Source: Pseudorasbora parva
Taxonomy: Eukaryota; Chordata; Actinopteri; Cypriniformes; Gobionidae
Reading direction: 5' to 3'
Length of the DNA stretch: 64,000 nt
Assembly (NCBI RefSeq): GCF_024679245.1
Contig: NC_090173.1
Span: 55,016,306 to 55,080,305, forward strand
The notes under the pieces were generated by a model. That model made no database searches and was not told the DNA's origin. It saw only the letters and a list, made by a program, of their open reading frames with translations. The translations under genes were made by a program, and so were the position numbers. Of the stretch, positions 36,031-48,521 are shown piece after piece (position 1 is the first letter of the stretch; the number at the start of each line of letters is the position of its first letter).

Positions 36031-37721
36031 TATTTCTTTCTTGAACTGCACTGTTTTTTTCATATTGTTGGTAATTTACATGTTAGCTTATTTTTAAAAA
36101 CAAAGTAGATATTTAATTTTAAATTTACAATTAAAATTAAATATCTATATTGTAATTATAAAATTAAATGTAAAAAACAAACAAAAACACTTGTATCATG
36201 AAATAAGATTTTGGTCATCCCAAAAAGCAGGACAGGAACATCATGGCCAAGTTTTTTTTTTTGTGTGTTTTGTTTTACTAACAATACTTTTTTCGGTGGT
36301 ATCAATTCAGTGTCTGTATCGAGGTGTTTTAGTCTGGTATCGAATTGAAGTCATAATTTTGGTATTGTGAGTTTGTATTCAAAGAGGAAGCTCAAGCCCA
36401 ATGGAAAGACTTCCTAAACGTTTAATCAGCGATGATCAAGCATCAGTGTCCACTCCAGTTGAGTTGGGCTTTCCTGTCAGTCTGAGTCTGTTCAAACAGG
36501 CGAGTGTGTGTTCCTGTGGCCTAGAGACGTCTGCATCTCACTCTCACACTCCGGCCGTATAGTGCCCTGCAGCGGATCTGATAAGCCGGTAGATCGTGTC
36601 CCACGCTGATGGCAGCAGTTGAAAGCCCTGATCCGCAGTCAGCCAGAGGGCTGGGAGGCTCACACAAAAAAATCCTGCCCATGCCACATCAAAACATGTT
36701 TCCCAAAATACATGAGAAGAAAGACACCGCTCCAGGAATGACCAGCGGCCATAGTGACGAAAGTTTCACTTTGTGTTTGTGCGAGCGGAAGTGTGCACCT
36801 ACACCTCTCCTCTGTCTGAATACGCTTGCGTTATTCGTGCGAGTTGGGCAACTTGAAGAGCCTGGGACGCGTGTCCTAACAGGTCGGTAAAGAAAAATGT
36901 TGAACTTTTGATCCCAAAAATCTTGAGGCACATTAAAAGCCTGCGGTTGCTCTAGGTGAGAGAAGTTAATTGGACTCCCTTGTTCAAAAACCTGTTCATT
37001 ATTTTAAATTGGTCCTCAATGCACAGACAAAAATGTAATCATAAATTGTAATATGAACATGAACACTGAGCAAACTGCTGTCTCGAATGTACAAGGCAAC
37101 TGTCATTATGTGTGTAGTTACATTTTTATCTTCCTCTATCTGCTGTTTCCTGTCCAGTTTTAATCATCTGTATCCTTCTGAACAGATGTGCTCTCTCCTA
37201 AATGTCTCACAGCGCACTACATGTGGTTTTGTGTTTGCTTTGAACTGTCTCTTTCAGTGAGTGATCTTAAAAACAAAAAGACTGGAGGTGTAGAGGAAAC
37301 CGAACACTGTAATTTAGACATTTCTATAGTTTTGCTTTTTGTAAATTGGGCATATCATGAAAAGCATTTCCTTTGAAATGTTTACTTTTTTATCATTTTG
37401 ATGTGCTGTGTAGACATTAGGGTTATACCTTTTTTGACTATTTTTCAAATAAAATATTTCCTGTATCATATATATCATTGAGATTGTTAACACATGAACA
37501 TATCAGCATTTGTGTCGAGCTTGACCTGTCCTCATGAATGTCATTGTGCCAATCATTTACTTAAATAGCCCCATTTTCATTTTAATGGTCAGAGTGAAAC
37601 ACTTGATTATGTTTTTGGTGCAATTAACCATTTCATATGGATTACCATTTCTTGAACAGACTTCAAGAAAAACAAGGGAAAATAATATTGTTGCATCATT
37701 TGATCTGTTTTTCATTTGTAG
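36031..37721. other. Intron sequence before exon 5 of window
   Basis: A short palindrome (atatttaattttaaattta region, about 36107-36150) follows the TA array. 36370-36950 is less AT-rich and looks unique. Confidence 0.4.
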
Positions 37722-37808
37722 GTTGAGTTGAGGACTAAAGTGTTAGAGGCCAAACATCAGGAGGATACACTGAGAATGCAGCAGAAGCATGATGCAGAGA
37801 TTCAGAAG
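37722..37808 (+). CDS. cep112: cep112 exon 5 of window, start of coiled coil
   Basis: Twenty-nine codons (VELRTKVLEAKHQEDTL, then RMQQKHDAEIQK), phase 0 at both ends, acceptor ttgtag and donor gtaaag. This is where the heptad-like, Lys/Glu/Gln-rich coiled coil begins. The QQKHDA-IQK motif followed by ILDRKN in the next exon is typical of CEP112 as I know it. Confidence 0.92.
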
Positions 37809-38129
37809 GTAAAGGACAGTTTGTGTCTCAAAACAACTGTTGTGTTAATCGATTGTTGAATATTTCTGAAAATACCCTGCCCAAAAATGAAAACTCTCTT
37901 AGTTACTCGCTAGTCCATATAATGTAATAACAATATGTACCAACGCAAGAAAAATAGAACCACAGTCCAAGTTTAAAATTCCAGCTCAGTTTGCTTAATG
38001 CATATTAAATGTCAAAATGTATTAAACGAAAAGAAAAACTGTCAAGGGTTTAATTATAGATATCAAAGTATTTTTTTTCAAGATATTTTAACATGTTTGC
38101 TGCATGGTTAACAAAAAAAAAACTTCTAT

Positions 38130-38600
38130 ATGCTACTCGAAAAAAAGATAAGTCACATATAGGCTACGTCGCATTTTTATGATTACATAAATAAATAAAG
38201 CAAATTGATTCCAAACATTATAAACACTATAGGTTATTTTAGTTCCCCCTCACTCCACAACGAATCCAAAGCCACAAACGAAACCGAAGCCCACCTCTCT
38301 CATTCGACACAAATCCAAATGTGTCCATATTTGCGTCATTGAACTATTTTTTGTTTATTATGTAAACTAGGCTGTGTACTTCACTTGCATTATCGACGCA
38401 AAACATCAACTCATCCGCTCTGTGAGGCGGTGGTCACGTTTGCATAGGCCGAATTATTTGAATTTGTGATTGGCCAAATTAAAATATTAAGTGTTTCTGT
38501 TCAGAGCGATAAAAAAAACTATTTTTGTGTCCGGTTTTTGGTAATGTTACTGTCAAAATTGTGTTTGTTTCGTTCCTTGAACCAGTTCATAGCCCTGATT
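38130..38600. repeat. Decayed hAT-like repeat related to 19600-19810
   Basis: aagataagtcacatataggc and ccctcactccac are shared with the 19.6-19.8 kb repeat. Ends not defined. Confidence 0.35.
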
Positions 38601-40139
38601 CTAACATATTTCTCCTGAAACTTAACAACTGACATCTAGTATCTGCTCTGCGTCTTCCAAATCTACTTCATTCAGTCTCAGTGACATCACACCTTGAAAT
38701 TCTGCTTCAATAAAGCCTATTAAAGGAACTAGGTTTACAGATGTTTGTGTGTCCCCACCCTTTATAAGCAGTAACATGATTCTTGGCAGACTGTTGTCTT
38801 TCATGGCGTCCCTAAAAGCCCAACGGCCTCTGGACCTCGTCCTCGACACTCTGTTACGACTGCAGGTGTCTGAAAGAGCTCTTTAAGGAGACGATGGGAA
38901 AAATTGTGCGTGTCCCTAAATGTTCCACGAACTTCCCTTTAACCTCCCTAACGCCCCCTCTTTCCCTCGCTCTCGGCTGCGAGCTTTCATCTTTCACAGG
39001 CGACCAGCTCACAGGATGATGAGCTTAGCAACAGAGTGCTCTTCTGATGGACAAAAAGCAGGATAAATAATCCACTGATGGGCTCACTGACTTTTCAGAG
39101 GGAGAAAATAATAACTTTTGGGAGGCATTTTTGGTTTGAATGAAGTTGCATCTGTGTTTGAAGGAAAGGCCATCTCTGAAATGGTCCTTTCGTCTCCGAT
39201 GTCCAACCTCTCTTCACTGAGAACTGTTGTATTAGGCCTCACATCACCCCCAAACTCAGAGTACTCCTCTAAATAGGAGCTCTTGTTGCTGCTAATGCCT
39301 TATGAAGACTATTCTGGTGCTAGTGCTGTTGTTTGGCTCTGAAAGGCTCAGATGTGTGCCGTTCTGAGAATGTCAATATTTTCTCAGGTGCATCTTTCTT
39401 TGAAGACCCAATAAACAGCACACACACGCTGCGCAGAGCTGTCCAGTTGGTGGGCTCGCTTGAGTCCAGGGGCGACTGTGCCCTGTCATGTCCTCCGAGC
39501 CGTTGATCTCCATAGGGTCCTTTGAGATTTACAGACCCCTGGTCGCAACGCCGCTGTCCACCCTCACTGAGACAATGGCCGACAGTCTTTGAACTCCCAC
39601 TCGGACACAGGCGGCTTGTAGAAGGTCAGGCCATCAAAGGAGTTACAGCGGTCTGAACAAACGGCTCTCTGCTGAGCAGTGGCTGCATCAGATAAAACAC
39701 ATTTCTGAAATGCCCGCCTCCTGCCCCACCTTGAGCCCAGGCATCTTATCACCCACAGCTCAAGGCACAAGACTGGGAACAAGCCCAGCAGATCTGCTGT
39801 TTATTTGGAGCTCGCTAAATACGGGTTGCACTTGGCTCCATCCCGCCCCGCCACAAAGGATTTCTAAATTCCTTGGGTTCATCAAATGCCCGCACTGTGT
39901 CGCACAATGGGCGGATTGTTGCGGACTCGCAGAACCGGTCCATTGGAGTCTGGGAGCCCACCGCAGAGGTCTTTGAGAGATGAGGGACAAGGTCATGAGT
40001 GAGTTCCTCATGGCTGTGGCTCAAGTCCTCTCAGATACCGGCAGCACTCATTCATGCTTCAGAGAGTCTGGAATGTTAACACTCAACGTGCTCCTGAGAC
40101 ACATCAAAAAGAATACGTAACTCTGTTTTCAGTGAAGAG
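38601..40139. other. GC-balanced, repeat-poor intron stretch
   Basis: About 1.5 kb with no recognised repeat and higher GC than its surroundings. Overlapping frames at 39560-40020 lack motifs. A candidate for conserved non-coding DNA. Confidence 0.35.
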
Positions 40140-41520
40140 ATCGCTCCATTTCCTTTTATCCATATTCTTTTTTTACTCCAGAGATCAGAGAGCTTCAATG
40201 AGTGACTTTTGCATATTCATTTGGTCTCTTTTGCTATTAAACATGCTTTTGGTGGAGATGTTGATTCATCAAAGTGACTCTTTTGAACCAAAATGATTCA
40301 TTTAGATTCTTCCACTGGTTCGTTTAAGTGACCCCTTTTGTTGGTTACATCATTACACCAGTAGATGATGACAACTGAGTGTGTTTTTGTGTGTTATTAG
40401 TGAGTCATTGAATCATTTACTCAATAGACCAGCATTAAACCTGCTGGTGGACATTTTGATTCATTTAAGTGACTCTTTTGAACCAAAATGATTCATTCAG
40501 ATTCTTTTACTGGTTTCGTTGAGTGACCCCTTTTGTAGGTTACAACAATTACACCAGTAGACAGCATCAAATGAGTGTTTTTGTGTATGGAGTCATTAAA
40601 TAATTTACTCAATAGATTCCTTTTATCCACATTTTTTTTTTTTTTTTTTTACTCCAGAGAGCAGAGAACTTCAATGAGTGACTTTTGCGTGTCTAATTTG
40701 CATCTTAATTTGGTCTCTTTTGCTATTGAACATGCTTATGAGTAGTGGTGGAGATTTTGATTTATTCAAGTGACTCTTTTGAACCAAAATGATTCATTCA
40801 GATTCTTCCATTGGTTAGTTTAGTGACCCCTTTGATAGGTTACTTCATTACATCGTTAGACGGTGAAAAATGATTGTGGTTTTTTGTGTGTTATTAGTGA
40901 GTCATTGAATCATTTACTCAATAGACCAGCATTAAACCTGCTGGTGGACATTTTGATTCATTTAAGTGACTCTTTTGAACCAAAATGATTCATTCAGATT
41001 CTTCCATTGGTTAGTTTAGTGACCCCTTTTGTGGGTTACTTCATTACATTGGTAGACGGTGACAAATGATTGTGTTTTTTTTTGTGTAATTAGTGAGTCA
41101 TTTAATAATTTACTCAATAGACAAGCATTAAACATGCTGGTGGAGATTTTTATTCAACCAAGTGACTCTTTTGAACCAAAATGATTTACTCAGATTCTTC
41201 CACTGGTTCGTTTAGTGACCCTTTTGTAGGTTACATCATTACACCAGTAGATGATGACAACTACGTGTGTATTTGTGTGTTATTAGTGAGTCATTGAATC
41301 ATTTACTCGATAGACCAGCATTAAACCTGCTGGTAGATATTTTTACTCATCCAAGTGACTCTTTTGAACCAAAATGATTCACTCAGATTCTTCAACTGGT
41401 TTATTTAGTGACCCCTTTTGTAGGTTACATCATTACACCAGTAGATGATGACAGCTGAGTGTGGTTTTGTGTGTTGTGAGTGAGTAATTGAATACTTTAA
41501 TCAAATAATGAAGAAGTGTA
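40140..41520. repeat. Tandem array of about 195-bp units in cep112 intron
   Basis: The core gtgactcttttgaaccaaaa recurs at about 40275, 40471, 40772, 40968, 41163 and 41357: spacings 196, 301, 196, 195 and 194. The 301-bp interval contains an extra block (about 40618-40750) that duplicates the array's own left edge (40140-40260, ccagagatcagag...ttggtctcttttgct). So the array has short units and a longer composite unit. No protein-coding logic. Confidence 0.85.
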
Positions 41521-42841
41521 ATTCATTGAATAATGAATCATTTTATTCAATACATTCATTCCGAATCATTAATGACAGAAACAGTCTCTACCAGTGAACT
41601 GATGGCCCTTTCTCTCGTTGTTGACCAGAGTGAGTCACATACTGAACTGAATGATCAAATGCCCGCTTTCATTCAGTCACTGTTGGTCAGCAGATCCCTG
41701 TTCACAAATGAAATAGCTTGTTCATTCAGTACATTCGCAAACACCATGTCCCAGTTTGTTTAGTTTCGTCGTGAACAAGCGCCAGTCCATTCAGCACTGC
41801 TCCAAGTCATTCAGACTCCAAAACCATGGGCTTGTTTAGTGAAGGGCGTATACATTCAGCAGGTCCAACAATTGATATGCCATTTATATGCTAATGTATG
41901 CTAATGACATGCTCTATAGTCTTATAGTCTTTGAAAGCAAGGAACTCAGCCTCTCGCGCTTCACAAGTGAGCGAGAAATATGGCAGTGCACGGAAGTGAA
42001 AGATTTGTTTTGTTCACAACCAAAACACTACTACTTGTCAGCGGGGTCATGGGTGCGTCTCTTGGAGTGGTCTTCCTTCCCAGAGCATAATGTGAGATTC
42101 ATACGGGTTTGTCATCCACTGCTTTAAGCTTACGCTACTGTTACAGATAATATACTTAAGCAAAAAGCCTTTTGCTGAAGAAAGGGCCAAAAATGGGGAT
42201 CTTGCCCCCCACCACCCCCCATCCGCTAAATGTCGGCTTCAAAGCAGCAAATTCCAGCATTCAGTGACGCAGGAGAGGGCGAGTTCCTTCATGGTCATGC
42301 TTGTGAATAAGAACATTATCCTCTGTAATCTGCAGCCAGCATTAGCTTGTCATATGGAAGCACCACAAACCTCTATTTAAACTCTGTTCCCACTGAAATG
42401 TATTTATGGCTCTAGATTAGCTGGAAAGTCTGGAACATAAACGTGCTGTCATCTGTCGTCTCAGTGTCATGAATGCTTCTTGTTTGTAGTGTTGTTTGCT
42501 AACGCAAGTATCACTATTGCTCATGCGTAGAGTTAGTGATCTGAACAGACCTCTAAAGGCTGGGACACCAAACCAACAGCAAAAAATGATTGCACATGAA
42601 AGCTGACTAGTGTGTTGTCGCGTCACGTCAAGGCCAAAAAGTGTCACTTCGCCGCATAATTCTGATTCAGATATCAGATCAAACAGCACTGATGTGGAAA
42701 CCAGGAGAAACACTGTGCCATAAACGTTCAGGGGTTTTTAGTCCAAATCACTAACATTCACCATGATTTACTGTAGTAACACCACATGGAGAAGTGGAAG
42801 AATTTTATTTTTTCTTCTTCTTTTTATTACATTATTAATCT
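41521..42841. other. Intron sequence after the tandem array
   Basis: 41521-41780 is rich in attcatt/gaatcat words and may be a degenerate edge of the array. The rest is unassigned. Confidence 0.4.
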
Positions 42842-43461
42842 CAGGGTTTGTACAACCTTTTGAGAAAGAACTTTAAAGACTTTTCAAGGGCTAAATATCC
42901 AAGCTCTAAATATTATACAATTTGAATGTTATTTTTAATGTGATGATTTGTAAAACTAAAAGTTTATAGGTGTAGGCCACTTTGTGACAAACAAGCACTT
43001 TTATTTTAAAAATAGATGAAATGACCACTATAAACAGTAGAAGGACTTACTGACTTATTAGCCATTTCCACCATTTCCAAGCAGTTTGAAGACTCATGAA
43101 AAAGAAACTTTTCTTCAAATTGTGACTGAATTTCACAGAAAGCAAGTAAAAGAGCTTCTTTTATAATCTCTGAAGCGGTCGGTCAGTTCAGTGTGAGACT
43201 ATAGAAGAACAATGAGTAGAATAAGAGCAGAATATTACATTTTCCCTATAAACATGAGGTTTTTGCACATTACTGTTGTTAATACAAGTTAATTTAGTCT
43301 GAATATCAATTCAAGCTCAGTGCTTTACTGTTACATTTCCAATAAACACACATGTAATATTATTAGTAAGTGCACTTATTAACAAAACTAAACTTAAATT
43401 AAATGAACTCAATGATACATTTTCTTCCAGCGCTGCTCTGAAATGTTAGTCTGGAGCCCTG
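42842..43461 (-). mobile_element. hAT-like element, minus orientation
   Basis: Its outer end GTTAGTCTGGAGCCCTG (43445-43461) is the inverse of CAGGGCTCCAGACTAAC at 48522, and about 260 bp inside (43100-43360) is the inverse of 48640-48890. The other end probably starts CAGGGTTTGTACAACC at 42842. No target duplication found. Confidence 0.5.
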
Positions 43462-44054
43462 GTATAGCCTATATTCGTCATTCAAAAATGGAAACCGTAC
43501 GATTTTAAAATTGAATCGTTTTGATGAGTTTCTCTTTGCTTGCTTCATTCCAGACGGCCAAAAATATGAGTGTATTTGAATGCTCAGGTAAGATGAAGAT
43601 GTATTATTAGAACAACCTTCTGTGCGTTCCATTTTAATTGTTTTTCTTCTCGTGCACCGTGTCTTTAATATGAACAGCCAATCAGAGTGACCTGTCTCGC
43701 CGAGTGCCTGATCAATTCACCATGATCAATCGACCAAAATGTGCTGAACACACCACAAAACTGAGTGGGACAGATGCTTTAATGGCGACTTGATGTTGGT
43801 CGAGGCCCTAACAAACCCTAAGCTTTAAATTTAGGAACTTGTCATGCACTATATGTGACATGAATAGCATTTGGAGGTCTAGTGATTGCACTTTTCACCT
43901 CATAGACGATTGAACCCCACAGAATTACACTGAAGAAGGGACCTCGGCCATATCAAGAGACCAGATAGTCACCATACACACACATCTTAGCAACTACACA
44001 GCACAAACATGCATATTCTTCAGAAAAATCTACAAATCTGCTGTGTTTTCTCAG

Positions 44055-44154
44055 ATTTTGGACCGGAAGAACGGCGAGATTGATGAGCTGAAGAGCATGT
44101 ATCGCGGGAAGCAGAAGGAGGCGGAGGAGACGGTTCGTAGGCTGGAGAAGAGAG
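44055..44154 (+). CDS. cep112: cep112 exon 6 of window, coiled coil
   Basis: Thirty-three codons plus one base (ILDRKNGEIDELKSMYRGKQ through VRRLEKR). Acceptor tctcag, donor gtgagg. The leftover G joins TT of the next exon to give Val. Strongly alpha-helical and charged, with no helix breakers. The preceding intron (6,246 bp) contains the tandem array at 40140-41520. Confidence 0.93.
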
Positions 44155-44951
44155 GTGAGGTCATGTTCTGTGCGCTCTGTCAGTGGGACGGTGTTGCCCA
44201 ATAAACCCCAGCTGAACACCAATCCCACTGCTCCAAAACGGCCCTTAAAACATGGCTCAGAGGACCCGACAAAAGCGGCACCTTGTTAAACTGGCGTGTT
44301 GTACAGCGTGAACCACAAACAAAAATGCTTTTTCTTTCCACTAAGGAAAAGCAGGATCTGTGATTTTTGATGGCTTGTATTTGGCTTCAGGTTCCGACGC
44401 AATTTGGAAAAGTATAGGGGAAAAGAAAGCAGAGTATGGAAAAAAGATTTGCATTTCCAGACTATTGCCCTTATTGAATGAAATTGAATGAATAAAAGAT
44501 CATACAAGAAGTGTGCTTTCATGGCAGCGGTTTAGTGATTCTTTAATAAGTGTCAAGGTCATTCAATGTGTACTTTATCATTACGCAAAATGGAGGTTTG
44601 TAGCATTTCGGGTTTCTTCTCACCATATTGTTAGCACCGTATTACAGAGCCTCTAAAAGGACCTTTTCAAAACAAAAAAAATATATACAAACCATTAAAC
44701 TTAGCATACAGGAAAATGTAGAGCTTTGCACACTGAGCCACCTATTGCACCATCAGTCCATTTCTTGTCATTTCATTGTCCGCCGCCACAGAAGTGTGTT
44801 AAATTGGACATTAGGCCTTGTACTACCCTTATAGGAAAGCCAGATTTTGAGAAAATCCATTTCTGTTAATTCATGTGCATCCATGCTCTCGTTTTCTTCA
44901 TAGTAAAATGGCAGTAACGCAAAGGAAATAAGTTATAGTATATAAATACCA

Positions 44952-45085
44952 GCAGCCATATCACCCTGTAGCCCAAGACTGGTTTCCCACTGAAGCTAAG
45001 CAGGGCTGAGCCTGGTCAGTACCTGGATGGGAGAACAACTGGGAAAACCAAGTTGCTGCTGGTAGAGGTGTTAGACACAGCCAAC
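44952..45085 (+). repeat. 5S-rRNA-derived SINE (SINE3-like)
   Basis: cagcagccatatcaccctgt, then gaagctaagcagggctgagc and ctggtcagtacctggatggg, follow 5S rRNA in order, including the region of its internal promoter (aagctaagcaggg, ctggatgggag). Divergent from a true 5S gene in the middle, so it is read as a SINE3-type element. It sits about 230 bp before a cep112 exon. Confidence 0.75.
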
Positions 45086-45318
45086 CTTTTTTGCCTTGCC
45101 TCTGTAATACACTTCACTTTAACTCATAGAACACTGAGATATTGGTTTGTCTGTTGTTGTTTTCATGCCTATTGTTTGTATTTTTTATTTCTATTATTAT
45201 TATTATTTTGAGTCAAGAAGAAGGGTGCTGTTGGGGGCGGCCTGGGGTGCGAGCAGACAGAGAGATGCCCTACGGCCAGGCCTGAATGTTTGTGTCTGCC
45301 TCCCTCTCTCCCCTGCAG

Positions 45319-45437
45319 TTCAAAGCCTGCTGCGAGAGTCCCAGGTCATCCGACAGACCAAAGAGAAACAGATCAGCGAGCTGAAGAAAATGTCTGATCA
45401 AAGTGCTGAATCTCTGAAAAACGAATGGGAGAAGAAG
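45319..45437 (+). CDS. cep112: cep112 exon 7 of window, coiled coil
   Basis: Two bases plus 39 codons (QSLLRESQVIRQTKEKQISE through SLKNEWEKK). Acceptor ccctgcag, donor gtaagg. The motif spanning the junction, EKR-VQSLLRESQVIR-TKE-QI-ELKK, is the segment that most clearly identifies CEP112 for me. The preceding intron (1,164 bp) holds a 5S-rRNA-derived SINE at about 44952-45085. Confidence 0.94.
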
Positions 45438-46029
45438 GTAAGGAAGGGTTGAAAAGGCTCAGGTTTCCACCGGCCTGTCCCTCCCTCCAGCAGCCAGAGC
45501 TTTGAACACCAAACTCTTAGTGAGTTTAGAGCTCAGCCAATCCCGTCTGAGTCTGAGAAAGAATCTCAAAAATCCATCTTCTCTGAGTGCTCAGTAGATG
45601 TGTATGTTTATTGCAGAAAAACTTTCAATTTTTTTTTTCTTCTTCTGGAGAATCCAGCCCTGCCTTTGTACAGGCTTTTGGTTGAAGGGTATCTTGCTTC
45701 AGGCCTTATAAAACATTCTCTTTGTTCTCTGTTTCTAAACATAATATTCTGTAGGCCTCATGTTCTGGGCTCAACAATAAGGATGGCCAGATGGCAGCGT
45801 GAGATCGTCTTATGTTCGCTAATTATCTGTTATTTCACAAACTTAAACATTTTGTTTTCTTTGATACGTTGGACATCATTGTGAACTGATTTAACCTCTA
45901 CGGGTCACTTTTGGGACCCTTTATAAGTGTTGACATGCTCTGACGTTTGTGCTTTTTTCAGTTGCTTATAAACATATTAATGGCAAAAGTGTCATTACAT
46001 TGTATTCAGCACAAACTAAATATATTTAT

Positions 46030-46959
46030 TAGGGGTGTAACATGGCACTTATCTCACAAGACGAGACACAAGATCGGGTTCACGAGAACGAGACAAGATT
46101 TTTACATAGTATTTTTAAGAAATCCACAATGATGAAATGCATGACTAGAAATAAAAAATAGTTTGCAGGTGCATTTGAAATGTTTTAACTAATCATCTTT
46201 TAATGAATGTCATTTAATTTCTACTTTCTTAATATGAATAATCATACAGTAAATGACAACAGTACTGTATTCTTTCCTGTATGATTGTCTCTTCAGACCT
46301 AAGAACTACACATGAGCTTTTGACCTCCTAACTGAACTCCTTCCTACAAATTGATCATAGATATTAAGTGCAAACAGAGACCAATTTCTTCTTCAAGCAT
46401 GATACAGAGCTTAGAGCTGGTTACAACTAGATAGCTTTTATATTGGGAGAAATTCTTATGCCTCAGGGAGCCGATTTCAAGTAACTTACTGAAATCGCGT
46501 TTAAATGTGTGCTCCCTTTAACTTTCGATTTTGCGATCGTGCGTAAGCGCTGTGATTAGGGAGCGGTGGTGCTGAGCGCGCAGTCTGGCGCTTCTGTTGC
46601 GCAACGAATCCTCTGCCACGGTCTTGTCCACTAACATGTAACACAAGCTCAATGCGAGCGCTTCAATAACACACTACACACGTCATAACACACGCTCGTC
46701 TTCTCGCCGCGTGACTCGAACCACTCGTTCTAGATGAGCTGATGGAAGTGAAGCGACTGTTATGATTACCCCCCTGAATTAAATAGTTTTTATTTCTATA
46801 AAAAGCAAAACTAGAGTGGAGGTGTAATATAAACTTTACCCTCACGCCATCATGACCAGGTCATGAGAATATGACGAGACAGCGTTTCACCTCGACGAGA
46901 AATCTCGTCACAGTTTAGTCTCGCGAGATCTCGTGGCACGAGATCTCGTCACACCCCTA
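46030..46959. mobile_element. Non-autonomous hAT-like element
   Basis: Ends TAGGGGTGTAACATGGCAC and gtcacacccccta-type inverse (finishing cacaccccta at 46959), flanked by atatttat / atattgat, an 8-bp duplication with one change. Interior carries many 'cgagatctcg' palindromes near the right end. No transposase. Confidence 0.72.
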
Positions 46960-47306
46960 ATATTGATTACAATTTTGTAAGATACTTTATTTACAAAGCC
47001 CATATGCGAAGAAGGGCGAACAATCATGAATAATGCTGTGATTCACAGCTGAGGACAAAAGAACCACATAATGAGCCCCATAATGAATGAAGCTTTGAGT
47101 CAGCCTGAGAGGGAACTATAAGAATATGAGGATAAAACAGGACAAAATAAATATAATTTTGTAGTTTATTTAGAATAACGATATTAAATTAACATTATCT
47201 GTTTTGTTTTTTCTGGTTTTGTATCCAGTGGACAGTGGAGGTTATAGATTGCAACAATGACAACTCACGGTTTTAGTGACTATTTTTTTGGGCTTGCCTA
47301 TTTATG

Positions 47307-48131
47307 AGTTCACCCTAAAAAATTAAAATAAAATCATCTTTACTCAGCCTGCTGTTGTTCCAATGCCCTATGTCCTTCTATCTTTCACGAATCCTAAAAG
47401 AAGACATTTTGAAAAATGTCCTGTACGCGCTCCTCTATATAATGGTAGTGAATGACAACCAGGCTAAAACTTTTCAAAAATTATACAAAAATATCACGCA
47501 ATGATACAGTGAGAGCACGCCATATATGGAAAGTGTTCAGGAGGCATACTTTAAGGTTTTGCGAGAAAGAAACCGTATTATTCAGTCAAACTACTCCTAA
47601 ATAGTTCCTGTGAGTGCGTGCGAGCCATCCTCAGTCGCTCATGCTTACTTTAACTCGCATTGTTGTCATGGTACCCAGGATAAGCACACACACGCATCAT
47701 TTTGAGAAATCAGGCTCAATAGAAACAAAAGTGACTCATCTCTTTAATAAGGTGAATAATAAGAAATATTACAATGCCAATAATAAGGTAAACCTCCTGA
47801 AGTGAATGCTGTGTACCGGTTGTCATGACAACATTGTGTGAGCGGCTGCTGATGGCTTGCACACTTTTAAGGTTTCTCTTTTGCAAAACCTTATAGTATG
47901 TCTCCTGAACACTTTCCATATATGGCGTGCATCTCACTATATCATTGTGGAAAGTTTTATAAAGTTTTAGCCTGGTTGCCATTCACTGCCATTATATGGA
48001 GAAGCGCATGCAGGACGTTTTTAAAATGGATGCTTTTGAGGTCTGAAAAAGATAGAAGGACACAGGGCATTGGAACAACAACAGGGTGAGTAAAATATGG
48101 CTTTATTTTCATTTCAGGGTGAACTATCCCT
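47307..48131. mobile_element. TTAA-group foldback element
   Basis: Right end reads ggtgaactatccct followed by TTAA (48132-48135). Left arm (47400-47580) and right arm (47870-48060) are inverse copies, e.g. gccatatatggaaagtgttc / gaacactttccatatatggc. The left tip is decayed (gagttcaccct). It ends about 110 bp before a cep112 exon. Confidence 0.75.
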
Positions 48132-48240
48132 TTAACAATTTCAGAGTCTTGAAAAGTAAATGTTTTGAATGGAGATTTGTTCCTCTCCTGGATCCCTAAT
48201 GTTGAGCTCTGCTGTATGATTGGGTCATCCTCTCTGGTAG

Positions 48241-48384
48241 TTCCATGCTGCGGTGGCAGAGATGGAACAGGAGAAGTTTGAGCTGCAGAAGAAGCACACA
48301 GAAAACATCCAGGAGCTGCTGGAGGACACCAACCAACGACTCGCCAAGATGGAGGCCGAGTACAGCGGCCAGACGCAGGCCACT
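48241..48384 (+). CDS. cep112: cep112 exon 8 of window, coiled coil
   Basis: Forty-eight codons, phase 0 at both ends, acceptor ctggtag and donor gtgagt. It contains AVAEMEQEKFELQKKHTENI followed by QELLEDTNQRLAKMEAEY, nearly identical to the mammalian protein as I remember it and the most conserved block in the window. A TTAA-flanked foldback ends about 110 bp upstream (48131). Confidence 0.95.
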
Positions 48385-48521
48385 GTGAGTGTTAAATGGA
48401 AACATACCGTACCCTGATGTAGCTTTGAGATACATAAGCTCAATTTTACACATTGTTGCTTTCTGAAATGTGTTAAAACACCATTGGAAATGTTATGCAA
48501 ATACCATAACAACCACCATTA

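Noticed and set aside
35746..36108. 120-codon Tyr/Ile frame
   Set aside because: It is the translation of the TA microsatellite and its 68-bp units.
40140..41520. CRISPR-like array
   Set aside because: Units are about 195 bp with no short repeat-spacer pattern, and this is vertebrate intron DNA.
44952..45085. Genuine 5S rRNA gene
   Set aside because: The order of motifs follows 5S rRNA but the first third is divergent and the 3' part continues as in SINE3 elements; no T-run terminator at the right place.
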